The notes: generated from the letters alone by a model not told the origin. A DNA stretch of 32,895 nt from Pseudomonadota bacterium (GCA_029781795.1 JAKOWB010000427.1:1-32895); one strand, 5' to 3'. Numbered from the stretch's first letter, positions 1 to 8,588 are shown. Translations and numbers: made by a program.

Positions 1-642
1 GACGATGCAGAAGGTGTTGCCGCCGGCGGCGCCCAGCGCGCGGTGCTGCGCCTCGATGTAGCGCCCGACCTCGGAGGCGCGCACGCCGGCCCTGAGCGCC
101 GCGTGGGTGCGGCGGTGCACCTCCAGCGTCATGGACTTGGCCTGCTGCATCAGCGCGATCTCGGCCGGCGACTTGCAGCGGCGCAGGCGGTTGGTCAGCG
201 GCCCGGCGTCGGCCAGGCGCGCGGCGCCGAAGACCTTGGCGAGGCCGTGCCAGGCGAAGAGCGGCAGGTTCTCGTCCAGGCCGACGCGGCCGCCGGGGCC
301 CGCGAGGTCGTGCAGCAGCCGGTAGGGACTCTCGTCCTCCTCCCAGGTGGCGAAGTCGCCGGACAGCGCCGGCATGGCGGCGATCTTGTCCAGCTCGAAG
401 CGGGGGCAGACGTAGGTGAGGCCGCTCGGCGTCACCAGCGCGCCGACAAAGCGCTCGCTGGGGTACCAGGCGAGGCCGGTGAAGTAGCGCAGGCTGCTGG
501 TGGCGCCCAGCAGCACGGCGCGCAGCCGCGCCTGGTCCATCAGGGCGCGCAGGCCCTCCAGTCGCCGCCGCCGCTCGTCGGCGGTGATGGGCGCGGCCGG
601 GTGCGGCCAGGGCTGGCTGGGGATCGTGGCGTCGAGCGGCAT
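1..642 (-). CDS. M24 family peptidase (Xaa-Pro aminopeptidase-like), 5' part only
   Basis: The first 214 codons are present and the gene runs off the left edge. The start is the ATG at 640-642, opening MPLDATIPSQPW. Residues about 20-150 look like a creatinase N-terminal domain, with the segments SSLRYFTGLAWYPSERF and GRVGLDENLPLFAWHGL. The linker RRCKSPAEIALMQQAKS, where Xaa-Pro peptidases and creatinases pass into the pita-bread catalytic fold, follows at about residue 155. The metal-ligating Asp/His/Glu residues lie beyond the window, so catalysis cannot be confirmed. By family, such enzymes remove an N-terminal residue before proline or act on related dipeptides, usually in the cytoplasm. 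The gene lies downstream of dnaE2 on the same strand with 128 bp between them, so it is probably a separate unit. Confidence 0.8.
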   Translation of the reverse strand, partial: MPLDATIPSQPWPHPAAPITADERRRRLEGLRALMDQARLRAVLLGATSSLRYFTGLAWYPSERFVGALVTPSGLTYVCPRFELDKIAAMPALSGDFATWEEDESPYRLLHDLAGPGGRVGLDENLPLFAWHGLAKVFGAARLADAGPLTNRLRRCKSPAEIALMQQAKSMTLEVHRRTHAALRAGVRASEVGRYIEAQHRALGAAGGNTFCIV

Positions 643-742
643 GGGCGGAAGCCTCGAGGGAGGTTGCGACGGCCGGAGCCTAGGCGCGGCGCGGGGGCGA
701 GGCAATCGGGGGGCCGCCAGTCTTGGACAGATGGCGACTTTT

Positions 743-763
743 CCCTCTCCCTGAGGGAGAGGG
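743..763. repeat. Palindromic REP-like hairpin 3' of dnaE2
   Basis: The arms CCCTCTCCCT and AGGGAGAGGG are exact reverse complements around a single G. The same CCCTCTCC.../...GGAGAGGG core occurs twice more between imuB and dnaE2 (4094-4210), so this is one copy of a dispersed repeat. No T-tract follows in either direction, which argues against a standard intrinsic terminator, although it may protect the 3' end of the dnaE2 transcript. Confidence 0.7.
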
Positions 764-770
764 ACTAGGG

Positions 771-3700
771 CTAGTGGAAATCGCGGCTCGGCTGCAGGGC
801 GAGGCGCCGGCGCGGCTTGTCGCGCGGGTCCTGGCCGGGGCGGCGGACCTCGTCGACCGGGGCCTGGGCGCGGGTGAGGGCGCGCGCCGCCTGGGCGTCG
901 GGCGGCTCCCCCGGCCGCGGATAGTCCGGGATCACGATGTCGCGCACGCGCGCGGTCAGCTCGTGCAGCCGGTCGGAGAGGTCGAGCAGGCGCTCGGCGA
1001 CCAGGTGGATAACCAGGCCCTCCTTCTGCACCCTGCCGACCACGCCGAGCAGCGAGGCACCCAGCACGACGCGGCGGAAGCGCTCGAAGACGTGCGGCCA
1101 GATCACCGCGTTGGCGACGCCGGTCTCGTCCTCCAGCGTGGCGAAGATCACGCCCTTGGCGCTGCCCGGGCGCTGGCGCACCAGCACCAGCCCGGCGACG
1201 GCGAGGCGCCGGCCGTTCGGCGCCTCGGCCAGGGCGGCGGCGGGGCGGTAGCGCTCCGCCGCCAGCCCTTCGCGCAGGAAGCTCAAGGGGTGGGCGCGCA
1301 GCGTCAGGGCCAGGTGGCGGTAGTCCTCCACCACCTCCTGCGACGGCGTGAGCCGCGGCAGGCTGACCGCCGGCTCGGCGCCCTGCTCCTCCTCCTTCAT
1401 CGCCGCGAAGAGCGGCAGCGGTTCGGGCGCCAGGCCCTTCACCGCCCAGAGCGCCTCGCGCCGCGTCAGGCCAAGGCCGGCGAAGGCGTCGGCGCGGGCC
1501 AGCGCCTCCAGCGTCGCGGGCCTGAGGCCGGCACGGCGCCAGAGCTGCAGCGGGTCGCGATAGCCGTTGCCGCGCGCCGCCAGCAGCTTCGCCACCTCCG
1601 CCTCGGCCAGGCCCTTGGCCTGGCGGAAGCCGAGGCGCAGCGCGTAGCCCAGGTCGCGGCGCGGCGTGAGCTGGCGGGGGAAATCGCCCACGGGAGCCGG
1701 CGCCGGCTCCAGCGTGCAGTCCCACTGGCTGGCGTTGAGGTCGAGCGGCAGCACGGCGACGCCGTGCTCGCGCGCGTCGCGCACGATCTGCGCCGGGGCA
1801 TAGAAGCCGAGCGGCTGGCTGTTCAGCAGCGCGCAGGCGAAGACCGCCGGGTAGTGGCACTTGATCCAGGCCGAGACATAGACCAGCAGCGCGAAGGAGG
1901 CGGCATGGCTTTCCGGGAAGCCATAGGTGCCGAAGCCCTCGATCTGGCGGAAGCAGCGCTCGGCGAAGTCGCGCTCGTAGCCCTTGGCGACCATGCCCTC
2001 GATCAGCTTGTCGCGGAAGGTATGGATCGTGCCGACGTTCTTGAAGGTCGCCATGGCGCGGCGCAGGCGGTCGGCCTCGCCCGGCGAGAAGCCGGCGGCG
2101 ACGATGGCGATCTTCATCGCCTGTTCCTGGAACAGCGGCACGCCCAGCGTCTTGCCCAGCACGCGCGCCAGCTCGGGCGAGGGGAAGCTCACCGGCTCCT
2201 CGCCGGCGCGGCGGCGCAGGTAGGGATGCACCATGTCGCCCTGGATCGGCCCGGGGCGCACGATCGCCACCTCGATAACCAGGTCGTAGAAGTCGCGCGG
2301 CTGCAGGCGCGGCAGCATGGCCATCTGCGCCCGGCTTTCGACCTGGAACACGCCGATGGAATCGGCGCGGCAGAGCATGTCGTAGGTCTTGCCGTCCCGC
2401 GGCGGGATGCTGGCCAGGTCGTAGCGCTCGTGCGTCGCCGTCTGGATCAGGGCGAAGGCCTTGCTGAGGCAGGTCAGCATGCCGAGCGCCAGGACGTCGA
2501 CCTTGAGCAGGCCGAGCGATTCCAGGTCGTCCTTGTCCCACTCGATGACGGTGCGGTTCTCCATCGCCGCGTTCTCGATCGGCACCAGCTCGTGCAGCGG
2601 GCCCTTGGTGATGACAAAGCCGCCGACGTGCTGCGACAGGTGGCGGGGAAAGCCGACCAGCTCGCGCACCAGCTCGATCAGCAGGGCCAGGCGCGGCGCC
2701 GTGGGGTCGAGGCCCAGTTCCTCCAGCTCGGTCGCGGCCACGCCCTCCAGACTCCAGCCCCAGATGTTGCCGCTGATCGCCTCGATGGTGTCGGCGGCGA
2801 GGCCCAGCGCCTTGCCGACGTCGCGTACCGCGGCGCGTGTGCGGTAGCAGATCACCGTCGCCGCCAGGCCGGCGCGGTGCCGGCCGTACTTTTCGTAGAT
2901 GTGCTGGATCACCTCCTCGCGGCGCTCGTGCTCGAAGTCGACGTCGATGTCGGGCGGCTCGCGCCGCTCCTCGGAGACGAAGCGCTCGAACAGCAGGTCG
3001 AGACGCGCGGGATCGACCGCGGTGATGCCGAGGCAGTAGCAGACCGCCGAATTGGCGGCCGAGCCGCGGCCCTGGCAGAGAATGCCCTGGGCACGGGCGA
3101 AGCGCACCGCGTCGTGCACCGTCAGGAAGAAACGCGCGTAGTCCAGCTTCTCGACCAGCGCCAGCTCGTGCTCGATCTGCCGGCGCACCGCCGCCGGCAC
3201 GCCGCCGGGATAGCGCCGCGCCGCGCCGGCCCAGGTCTCCTCCACCAGCACCTGCTGCGGCGGGCGGCCGTCGGGCGCGATCTCGTCGGGGTACTCGTAC
3301 TTCAGCTCGTCGAGCGAGAAGCGGCAGCGCTGCGCCAGGCGCAGCGTCTCGGCAATCGCCTGGGGATGGTCGGTGAAGAGGCGCGCCATCTCGGCCGGCG
3401 GCTTCAGGTGGCGCTCGGCGTTGGCGGCGGCGTGGAAGCCGGCCTGGTCGATCGTCGTCTTCTCGCGGATGCAGGCCAGCACGTCGGCCAGCGGCTTGCG
3501 GCTGGCGGCATGCATCACGGCGTCGTTGTGCGCCAGCAGCGGCAGCGCGGCCTGGCGCGCCAGGTCGGCCAGCGCGGCGAGGCGCCGGCGGTCGCCGCCG
3601 TCCAGCCGGCAGGCAGCGGCGAGCCAGGCACGGCCCGGCCACAGTCCGGCCAGGCGCCGCAGCGTCGCGGCGAAAGCGGCGTCGGGTCGGGCCGGCGGCA

Positions 3701-4076
3701 GGACGACCAGGCACTGCCCCTCGGCCGCGGCCTCGATGTCGGCCATATCGAGGTGGCACTGCCCCTTCGCCGCCCGCCGCTTGCCCAGCGTCAGCAGGGT
3801 CGAGAGCCGGGCATAGGCGGCTCGGTCCTGCGGGAAGCAGAGGAGCTCCGGCCCGTCGCGCGGCACCAGGCGGGCGCCGACCAGCAGCGGCAGGCCCAGG
3901 CGCTTGGCCGCCGCGTGCGCGCGCACCACGCCGGCCAGCGAGTTGCGGTCGGCGACGCCCAGCGCGGCGATGCCGAGCGCCTGCGCCGCCGCCACCAGCT
4001 CCTCGGCATGCGAGGCGCCGCGCAGGAAGGAGAAGTTGGTGGCAACGCCAAGCTCGGCATAGAGCGGGGCGGTCAT
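771..4076 (-). CDS. dnaE2: Error-prone DNA polymerase DnaE2 (ImuC)
   Basis: This 1101-residue C-family polymerase has the usual DnaE2 length. It opens with a PHP domain (YAELGVATNFSFLRGASHAEE), followed by the palm motif PDIDVDFEHERREEV near residue 375, which carries the catalytic aspartates. After that come the finger segments (RPGPIQGDMVHPYLRRR, GVPLFQEQAMKIA, GFPESHAASFALLVY), and near the C terminus an OB-fold region (ANAVIWPHVFERFRR). It lacks the exonuclease and tau-binding tail of replicative DnaE1. In this family the enzyme extends past DNA lesions together with ImuA and ImuB. It is the last gene of the imuA-imuB-dnaE2 operon and is separated from imuB by about 150 bp of palindromic repeat. 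Expression is probably under LexA through the box in front of imuA. Confidence 0.96.
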   Translation of the reverse strand: MTAPLYAELGVATNFSFLRGASHAEELVAAAQALGIAALGVADRNSLAGVVRAHAAAKRLGLPLLVGARLVPRDGPELLCFPQDRAAYARLSTLLTLGKRRAAKGQCHLDMADIEAAAEGQCLVVLPPARPDAAFAATLRRLAGLWPGRAWLAAACRLDGGDRRRLAALADLARQAALPLLAHNDAVMHAASRKPLADVLACIREKTTIDQAGFHAAANAERHLKPPAEMARLFTDHPQAIAETLRLAQRCRFSLDELKYEYPDEIAPDGRPPQQVLVEETWAGAARRYPGGVPAAVRRQIEHELALVEKLDYARFFLTVHDAVRFARAQGILCQGRGSAANSAVCYCLGITAVDPARLDLLFERFVSEERREPPDIDVDFEHERREEVIQHIYEKYGRHRAGLAATVICYRTRAAVRDVGKALGLAADTIEAISGNIWGWSLEGVAATELEELGLDPTAPRLALLIELVRELVGFPRHLSQHVGGFVITKGPLHELVPIENAAMENRTVIEWDKDDLESLGLLKVDVLALGMLTCLSKAFALIQTATHERYDLASIPPRDGKTYDMLCRADSIGVFQVESRAQMAMLPRLQPRDFYDLVIEVAIVRPGPIQGDMVHPYLRRRAGEEPVSFPSPELARVLGKTLGVPLFQEQAMKIAIVAAGFSPGEADRLRRAMATFKNVGTIHTFRDKLIEGMVAKGYERDFAERCFRQIEGFGTYGFPESHAASFALLVYVSAWIKCHYPAVFACALLNSQPLGFYAPAQIVRDAREHGVAVLPLDLNASQWDCTLEPAPAPVGDFPRQLTPRRDLGYALRLGFRQAKGLAEAEVAKLLAARGNGYRDPLQLWRRAGLRPATLEALARADAFAGLGLTRREALWAVKGLAPEPLPLFAAMKEEEQGAEPAVSLPRLTPSQEVVEDYRHLALTLRAHPLSFLREGLAAERYRPAAALAEAPNGRRLAVAGLVLVRQRPGSAKGVIFATLEDETGVANAVIWPHVFERFRRVVLGASLLGVVGRVQKEGLVIHLVAERLLDLSDRLHELTARVRDIVIPDYPRPGEPPDAQAARALTRAQAPVDEVRRPGQDPRDKPRRRLALQPSRDFH

Positions 4077-4093
4077 GGGCGGCGCTCGTGGAG

Positions 4094-4210
4094 CCCCTCT
4101 CCCTCGGGGAGAGGGGTTGGGGTGAGGGTGTCGGTGCGGCTCATGGTGTTCGTGCCGAACCGACAGGAAACGCCCTCACCCTGCCCTCTCCCCGAGGGAG
4201 AGGGAAAAAA
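4094..4210. repeat. Composite inverted repeat between imuB and dnaE2
   Basis: Two palindromes lie here: 4094-4116 (CCCCTCTCC...GGAGAGGGG) and 4183-4204 (CCCTCTCCCC.GAGGGAGAGGG). Each is flanked by a mirror element: GGGGTGAGGGTGTCGGT on the left and ACCGACAGGAAACGCCCTC on the right, so the whole unit folds on itself around 4140-4155. The design matches dispersed GC-rich REP/BIME-like elements and shares its core with the hairpin at 743-763. It separates the imuB stop from the dnaE2 start and may modulate read-through or mRNA decay. Confidence 0.75.
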
Positions 4211-4226
4211 GACGAGGCTGCGGTCC

Positions 4227-5927
4227 TCACGCGAAGAGGCCGTGGACATACCAGCGCGACGCGGCCTCGGCGGCCTGGCTGCGGAAGAGCCAGTAGCGGC
4301 GCCCCTCGCGGTCCTCGACGCGCCAATAGTCGCGCGCCGGCTCGGCGGCGCGGCCGGGCTGCCACCAGGCGGGGGTGATGCGCTCCGGCCCCTCGGCCGC
4401 GGCGACCTCGAGCTGGCGGCGGCGCCAGGTGAAGCGCGCCGGCCCCTCGCCGGCGCCGAGGGCCAGACTCTCCACCGGCTCCGGCCGGCGCAGCAGATAG
4501 AGCGGGCGCGGGCTGGCCCAGGCCGGGCGGTCGGCCGGGCGTGGCGCCGCCGGCGCGTGGGCCGCCACCGCGTCCTCCGGCCAGTGGCGCTCCAGCGGGT
4601 CGAGGCGCCGCACCGTCTCGCCGCCCAGGCGGTTCTCCAGCCGGTCGATCAGCGCGGCGAGTTCCGCGGGCAGCTCGCCGGCGACCGCAGCGACCGCCGC
4701 CGGAGCGGAGACGGCCGCTCCGGCCGGAGCGGCCGGCCGCGCCGGGCTGCGCGGGCGCAACGGCAGGATCGCCGCCGTGCCCGCCGCCGGCAGGGCCGCC
4801 TGCTCGCCGGACAGCGACTCGGCCTGCGGCGCGGCCAGGGTCACCACCTCGATGCCGAAGCCGGGGTCCAGGCGCTCCTGCTTCGGCTGGAAGAGGCGCA
4901 GCCAATGGCGCGGGTCGCGGCCGGGACGGCTGAGGCCGACGCTCATGCGGGTCTGCGTGCCGTCGACGCGGTGGCCGGTCAGCTCCAGCCGGCGCGCGCC
5001 GAGGCCGCGGCGCGCCAGCAGGGCCGCCAGCTCCTCGGCCAGCAGGGCGAGGATGCGCGCCAGGTCCTCGGGTGTGGAGAGCGGCTCGGCGAAGGCGCGG
5101 CGCACCCAGAGCGGCGCCTCCGGCCGCTCCGGACCGATCGCCTCGGGCAGCTTGCCGAGCGCCTGGCGCAGGCGCTGCGCCAGCAGGGCGCCGAAGCGCG
5201 GCGCCAAGGTGGCCGGCGGCAGGTCGTAGAGCTGGCCGATCTGCTCCAGCCCCAGGCGGCGCAGCAGCTCCAGCGTCGGCGGCGCCAGGCGCAGGCCGGT
5301 CAGCGGCAGCGGCGCCAGGGCGCGCGCCAGGTCGGCCTCGGGCGCCAGCACGGCGGCCGGGTGCCGCGGCGTGGTGGCGTGGCGCGCCAGGGCCCAGGCG
5401 GCACCCGGCGTGGCGGCCAGGCCGACGCGGGCGGAGAGGCCGCTGCCGGCGAGGCGGCGGACCAGATCCTCGGCCAGCGCCGCTTCGCCGCCGAACAGGT
5501 GGCCGCAGCCGCTGACGTCGAGCCAGAGCGCGGCGTCGCCGCCGAAGCCGGCTTCCTCATTCGTGCCGTCGCCGATCGCCGAGGCCGGATCCAGCGCCAC
5601 CCAGGGGCTGTAGCGCCGGCACCAGGCCAAGAGGCGGCGCAGCGCCGCCTGGTCGGCCGCCGGCTCCTCCGGGCGCACCCGCAGCTCGGGTACCAGGGTG
5701 CGGGCGGCGGCCAGCGGCTGCCCGGGGGCCAGGCCCTGCGCCGCCGCCGCGGCGTCGACCGCGGCCAGCAGCAGTCGCCCCTGCTGCGGGCGCAGCAGGG
5801 CGAGCGGCGGCGCCTCCCCGCCGGCCTCAGCCGGCGCGGCGGACGGCGCCGTCCGGTCCCTCGCCTGCCGGCGCGCCAGGCGCTCGCAGGCGAAGTCCGG
5901 CAGCCAGAGCGAAAGCAGCCGTCGCAT
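4227..5927 (-). CDS. imuB: Y-family DNA polymerase-like protein ImuB
   Basis: The product has 566 residues. I chose the ATG at 5925-5927 because it gives the canonical opening MRRLLSLWLPDFACERL; a longer in-frame extension to 6050 is low-complexity and lies inside imuA. The fold follows Y-family polymerases: a palm-like N terminus, a helix-hairpin-helix region near LRRLGLEQIGQLYDLPPA, and a little-finger region after residue 330. The catalytic acids are not evident: the place of the usual metal site has LWLPDF, and the usual SIDE motif is LWLDVSGCGHLFGG. This agrees with the known role of ImuB as a non-catalytic hub joining ImuA, DnaE2 and the beta clamp. Its start overlaps the end of imuA by 101 nt, which suggests tight coupling. 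Confidence 0.93.
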   Translation of the reverse strand: MRRLLSLWLPDFACERLARRQARDRTAPSAAPAEAGGEAPPLALLRPQQGRLLLAAVDAAAAAQGLAPGQPLAAARTLVPELRVRPEEPAADQAALRRLLAWCRRYSPWVALDPASAIGDGTNEEAGFGGDAALWLDVSGCGHLFGGEAALAEDLVRRLAGSGLSARVGLAATPGAAWALARHATTPRHPAAVLAPEADLARALAPLPLTGLRLAPPTLELLRRLGLEQIGQLYDLPPATLAPRFGALLAQRLRQALGKLPEAIGPERPEAPLWVRRAFAEPLSTPEDLARILALLAEELAALLARRGLGARRLELTGHRVDGTQTRMSVGLSRPGRDPRHWLRLFQPKQERLDPGFGIEVVTLAAPQAESLSGEQAALPAAGTAAILPLRPRSPARPAAPAGAAVSAPAAVAAVAGELPAELAALIDRLENRLGGETVRRLDPLERHWPEDAVAAHAPAAPRPADRPAWASPRPLYLLRRPEPVESLALGAGEGPARFTWRRRQLEVAAAEGPERITPAWWQPGRAAEPARDYWRVEDREGRRYWLFRSQAAEAASRWYVHGLFA

Positions 5928-6729
5928 GGTCCCACTCCAGGGTGGCGGCGGCGGGCCGCCCGCCGCGGGCCTGCAGCAGCTCGACCTGCCAGGCCGGCGG
6001 CTGCGGAAAGAGCGGCCCGGCGGCCGGGCCGGCCGGCGCCGCGGCGACACGCCAGCGGGTCAGCGCCGGCACCGGCTCGCCGCCGGGGCGGCTTTCCAGG
6101 ACGAAGAGCGCCGTGCCGCCGCGCTCGGCGGCGAGCTGCAGGCGGCGCCCGGCGATGCGGTCGAGGGCGCGGAGCTGCGCCACCACGGCGATGGCCTGGC
6201 GGCTGCGCGCCACCTCCTCCAGCGCCCAGAGGATGTCGGCCTCGCCGGCGGCGCGCAGCGTCAGCACCGCGGCCGGGTCGAGGCCGAGGGCGACGAGGCC
6301 GGGGGCATAGGGCAAGGCCGGGCCGATCCAGACCAGCGGCGCCGGCCGCGGCTCGGCCGCGGCGGCCAGCAGGCGCCGCGCCAGGGCCAGGGCGAAGCCG
6401 GCGGCGGCGGCGGCGTCCCACTCCGGGCTGGCGCCGGCCAGGCGGTGCAGGCCGCTGGTCGGCAGGCCGCCGCCCGGCAGCGCGTCGTCGAGGCAGGGGA
6501 TGCCGAAGGGCAGGGCGCCCTGCCCGCCCGCCGGCTGGCCCAGCGCCGCGAGGCGCCGGCGCAGCGCCGCGAGATCGAGGGGCGCTTCGGGCGAAGAGAG
6601 GCCGGCGGCGGGAGAACCACCGCCGCCGGCAGGTCCGACCGGGGTCCCGGACGCGGGGTCACGCCCTGTGGGGGGAACAGGGGAGCCGGGGGGGTCGAAC
6701 CGAGAGACTGGTCGTCCGCTGCTGGCCAT
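5827..6729 (-). CDS. imuA: ImuA, RecA-like SOS mutagenesis accessory protein
   Basis: ImuA is the first gene of the mutasome operon. The chosen ATG at 6727-6729 gives 300 residues beginning MASSGRPVSRF. An in-frame TTG at 6838-6840 would add 37 residues, but it sits 2 bp from the LexA box and leaves no room for a leader. The first 50 residues are Gly/Pro/Ala-rich. The recognisable part starts at LDLAALRRRLAALGQ, then has the ImuA pattern GIPCLDDALPGGGLPTSGLHRLAG and continues with a RecA-type core (PLVWIGPALPYAPGLVALGLDP, GEADILWALEEVARS). The P-loop is not canonical. In the family ImuA binds RecA and ImuB during damage-induced mutagenesis. The last 101 nt overlap imuB in another frame. The exact start is uncertain. 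Confidence 0.85.
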   Translation of the reverse strand: MASSGRPVSRFDPPGSPVPPTGRDPASGTPVGPAGGGGSPAAGLSSPEAPLDLAALRRRLAALGQPAGGQGALPFGIPCLDDALPGGGLPTSGLHRLAGASPEWDAAAAAGFALALARRLLAAAAEPRPAPLVWIGPALPYAPGLVALGLDPAAVLTLRAAGEADILWALEEVARSRQAIAVVAQLRALDRIAGRRLQLAAERGGTALFVLESRPGGEPVPALTRWRVAAAPAGPAAGPLFPQPPAWQVELLQARGGRPAAATLEWDHATAAFALAAGLRLRAPGAPAGEGPDGAVRRAG

Positions 6730-6842
6730 GCCGGAGGAACGCCGCGACGGCAGGCTGGGCTCCACCCGGCGCGGGCGCGCGGGCAGCAGGTCCAGGGCCG
6801 GCAGGGTCGAGACAGCGTTCACCGGGATCACCAGCGGCAAAT

Positions 6843-6857
6843 GTTCGTCATTTGTTC
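6843..6857. promoter_or_regulatory. LexA (SOS) box GTTC-N7-GTTC upstream of imuA
   Basis: The sequence GTTCGTCATTTGTTC is a perfect match to the alphaproteobacterial LexA operator GTTC-N7-GTTC. It lies 114 bp upstream of the chosen imuA ATG and inside the only spacer that could hold the operon promoter (6841-6928). By established knowledge LexA represses here until RecA-stimulated self-cleavage, so imuA, imuB and dnaE2 should be damage-inducible as a unit. Confidence 0.9.
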
Positions 6858-6928
6858 CTAATCTCCGGACGCGGAGCGGTCAAGGGAAAAACGGAACAAA
6901 AGAGGATCGCGACCGGCAGCCGCCGGCC

Positions 6929-7741
6929 TCAGGGCCGCAGTTCGACCTTCACCAGGTGGATCTCGACGCCGCCGTAGCCAGTCTCGGCCTCGATCCGCAC
7001 CGGAATGCGCGGCAGGCCCGGCTTCAACTCGGCGAGATAAAGCACGGTCCCGCTGGAGACCTCGGTCTTGTCCTCGCCGTCGTAGCGGTAGCCGCCGACC
7101 GGCGTGAGCTGCACGGCGCAGCGCAGCGCCGGCCCTTCGTAGAAGCCGCTGGTGAGGCCGCGCTCCAGCAGCACCTGGCCGCGGTCCAGCATGGCCAGGT
7201 CGAAGCGCCGCCGTCCGTCATAGACCTTGGCCTCGCCGACGCAGCGCCCCGCCGCCGTGGTGTCGTGCAGCAGGGCGAGGATGGCGCTCAGCGGGTCCTC
7301 GCTGCCGGCAAGCTCGCCCGCCTCCAGCGCCGGCCGGGTGTGGGGGCTGAAGGGCGGATCGCTGGTCATCAGCGGCTGGCCGGCCTCGTCGAAGGCGAGC
7401 TCGATCCACTTCACCTTCTTGCCCTCTTCGAAGTGCGATTCGGTGCGGTACTCGCGCGGCGTCGGCCCCTGCTCCGCCATCGCGCCCTCGACCTTGGAGA
7501 CCAGGCGATAGTCGTCGAACCAGGCCGGTGGGCCGACCAGCAGGGCATCCAGTGCCATGCTGTAGTCGCCGCCGCCGTTCTCGACCGACAGCTTGATCTT
7601 CATCACCCGGCTGGTGCCCATCCAGACCTCGTAGGACAGGTCGGCGCCGCCGGCCGCGGCGGGCGCTGGCGCCAGCGTCAGAATGGCGAGGGACAGCAGG
7701 GCGATGGGGCGGCCGAGCCGCCAGGCTGGCAGGACAGGCAT
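6929..7741 (-). CDS. Secreted DUF3108 domain protein (copy A)
   Basis: The product has 270 residues with a signal peptide (hydrophobic stretch IALLSLAILTLAPAPAAAGG, cleavage near residue 31). The mature part is beta-rich and fits DUF3108, a periplasmic family of unknown function: SYEVWMGTSRVMKIKL at the start, PPAWFDDYRLVSKVEG, then the conserved YDGRRRFDL and LTPVGGYRYDG. Two cysteines (GRCVGE and ALRCAV) recur at the same places in copy B at 8589-9389, so a disulfide is likely. The two copies are clear but diverged paralogues. The gene is divergent from the quinone reductase gene at 7804, with a 62-bp spacer holding both promoters. No enzymatic function can be assigned. Confidence 0.82.
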   Translation of the reverse strand: MPVLPAWRLGRPIALLSLAILTLAPAPAAAGGADLSYEVWMGTSRVMKIKLSVENGGGDYSMALDALLVGPPAWFDDYRLVSKVEGAMAEQGPTPREYRTESHFEEGKKVKWIELAFDEAGQPLMTSDPPFSPHTRPALEAGELAGSEDPLSAILALLHDTTAAGRCVGEAKVYDGRRRFDLAMLDRGQVLLERGLTSGFYEGPALRCAVQLTPVGGYRYDGEDKTEVSSGTVLYLAELKPGLPRIPVRIEAETGYGGVEIHLVKVELRP

Positions 7742-7803
7742 GGCGCATGCTACGCCGCCCGCCGCGATCCTGTCCCCATCGCGCCGGCAAGAGGTGTCTC
7801 CAC

Positions 7804-8580
7804 ATGCAGGCCCATATCGTCCTGGCCCACCCGGAGCCCCGCTCCTACAACGCGCACCTCGCCGCCGTGGCCCGGCAGAGCCTGGAGGCAGAGGGCTGGC
7901 AGGTCACGCTCTCGGACCTCTATGCCCAGGGCTTCGATCCCTGCGAGCGGCCGGAGCATTACGGCAAGCGCGCCATGCCCGGGCGCTTCGACGTGCAGTC
8001 GGAACAGCGCCACGCCTCGGCCGAAGACGCCCTGCCCCCCGCGGTAGAAGCGGAGATCCGGCACCTGGAAAAGGCCGACCTGCTGATCCTGCAGTATCCC
8101 CTGTGGTGGCACCTGCCGCCGGCCATGCTGAAGGGCTGGTTCGATCGCGTCTTCGCCTTTGGCCGGGTCTATAGCAGCAGGCAGCGCTTCGAGGCCGGGC
8201 ACTTCGCCGGCAAGCGCGCGCTGCTCTCGGTCACCGTCGGCACCAGCGCCGAGACCTATGCCTTCGACGGGCGCAGCGGCGACATCGACCTGCTGCTCTG
8301 GCCGGTGAACTTCTCGCTGGCCTATGTCGGCTACGAGGTGCTGGCGCCGCTCGTCACCTACGGCGTCGAGGCCGGCCTGCGCTATTCCGACCCGGCGGTC
8401 GTGACACAGCGGCTGGAGCAGGCGGCGCGCGACCTGGCGACCGCCCTGCGGCAGCTCGACCGCCGGCCGGCCATCCCCTTCAACCGCATGAGCGAGTGGG
8501 GCGCCGACGGGCGCATCGTGCCGGGCGCGCCGGTGCACTCGCCCTTCATCCGGCGGCGCCGCGACCTCGATCTCGGCTAG
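7804..8580 (+). CDS. NAD(P)H dehydrogenase (quinone), flavodoxin-like fold
   Basis: The product has 258 residues. I chose the ATG at 7804 because the protein then opens with the first strand of the flavodoxin-like fold (MQAHIVLAHPEPRSYNAHL), whose HPEPxSxN loop binds flavin phosphate. The family signature QYPLWWHLPPAMLKGWFDRVF lies near residue 98, and VTVGTSAETYAFDG forms a later flavin-contact loop. By family (NQO1/MdaB/YwrO-like, PF02525) it is a cytoplasmic FAD- or FMN-dependent two-electron reductase of quinones or other electrophiles. It is divergent from one DUF3108 gene and convergent with the second, ending 8 bp from that gene's stop. A functional link with the exported DUF3108 proteins is suggested only by position. 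Confidence 0.88.
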   Translation: MQAHIVLAHPEPRSYNAHLAAVARQSLEAEGWQVTLSDLYAQGFDPCERPEHYGKRAMPGRFDVQSEQRHASAEDALPPAVEAEIRHLEKADLLILQYPLWWHLPPAMLKGWFDRVFAFGRVYSSRQRFEAGHFAGKRALLSVTVGTSAETYAFDGRSGDIDLLLWPVNFSLAYVGYEVLAPLVTYGVEAGLRYSDPAVVTQRLEQAARDLATALRQLDRRPAIPFNRMSEWGADGRIVPGAPVHSPFIRRRRDLDLG

Positions 8581-8588
8581 CGCCGCGC

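Noticed and set aside
743..763. The palindrome after dnaE2 as a rho-independent terminator.
   Set aside because: The stem is strong but no T-run follows on the dnaE2 strand; the four bases after it are A.
4150..4163. A GTTC-N5-GAAC palindrome before dnaE2 as a second SOS box.
   Set aside because: The alphaproteobacterial LexA site is a direct repeat with 7-bp spacing. This palindrome is part of the centre of the REP-like unit.
723..6977. A plus-strand frame of more than 2000 codons without stops, antisense to dnaE2, imuB and imuA.
   Set aside because: It mirrors GC-rich codon use of the true genes, is extremely rich in Arg, Ala, Gly and Gln, shows no domain, and crosses the palindromic repeats.
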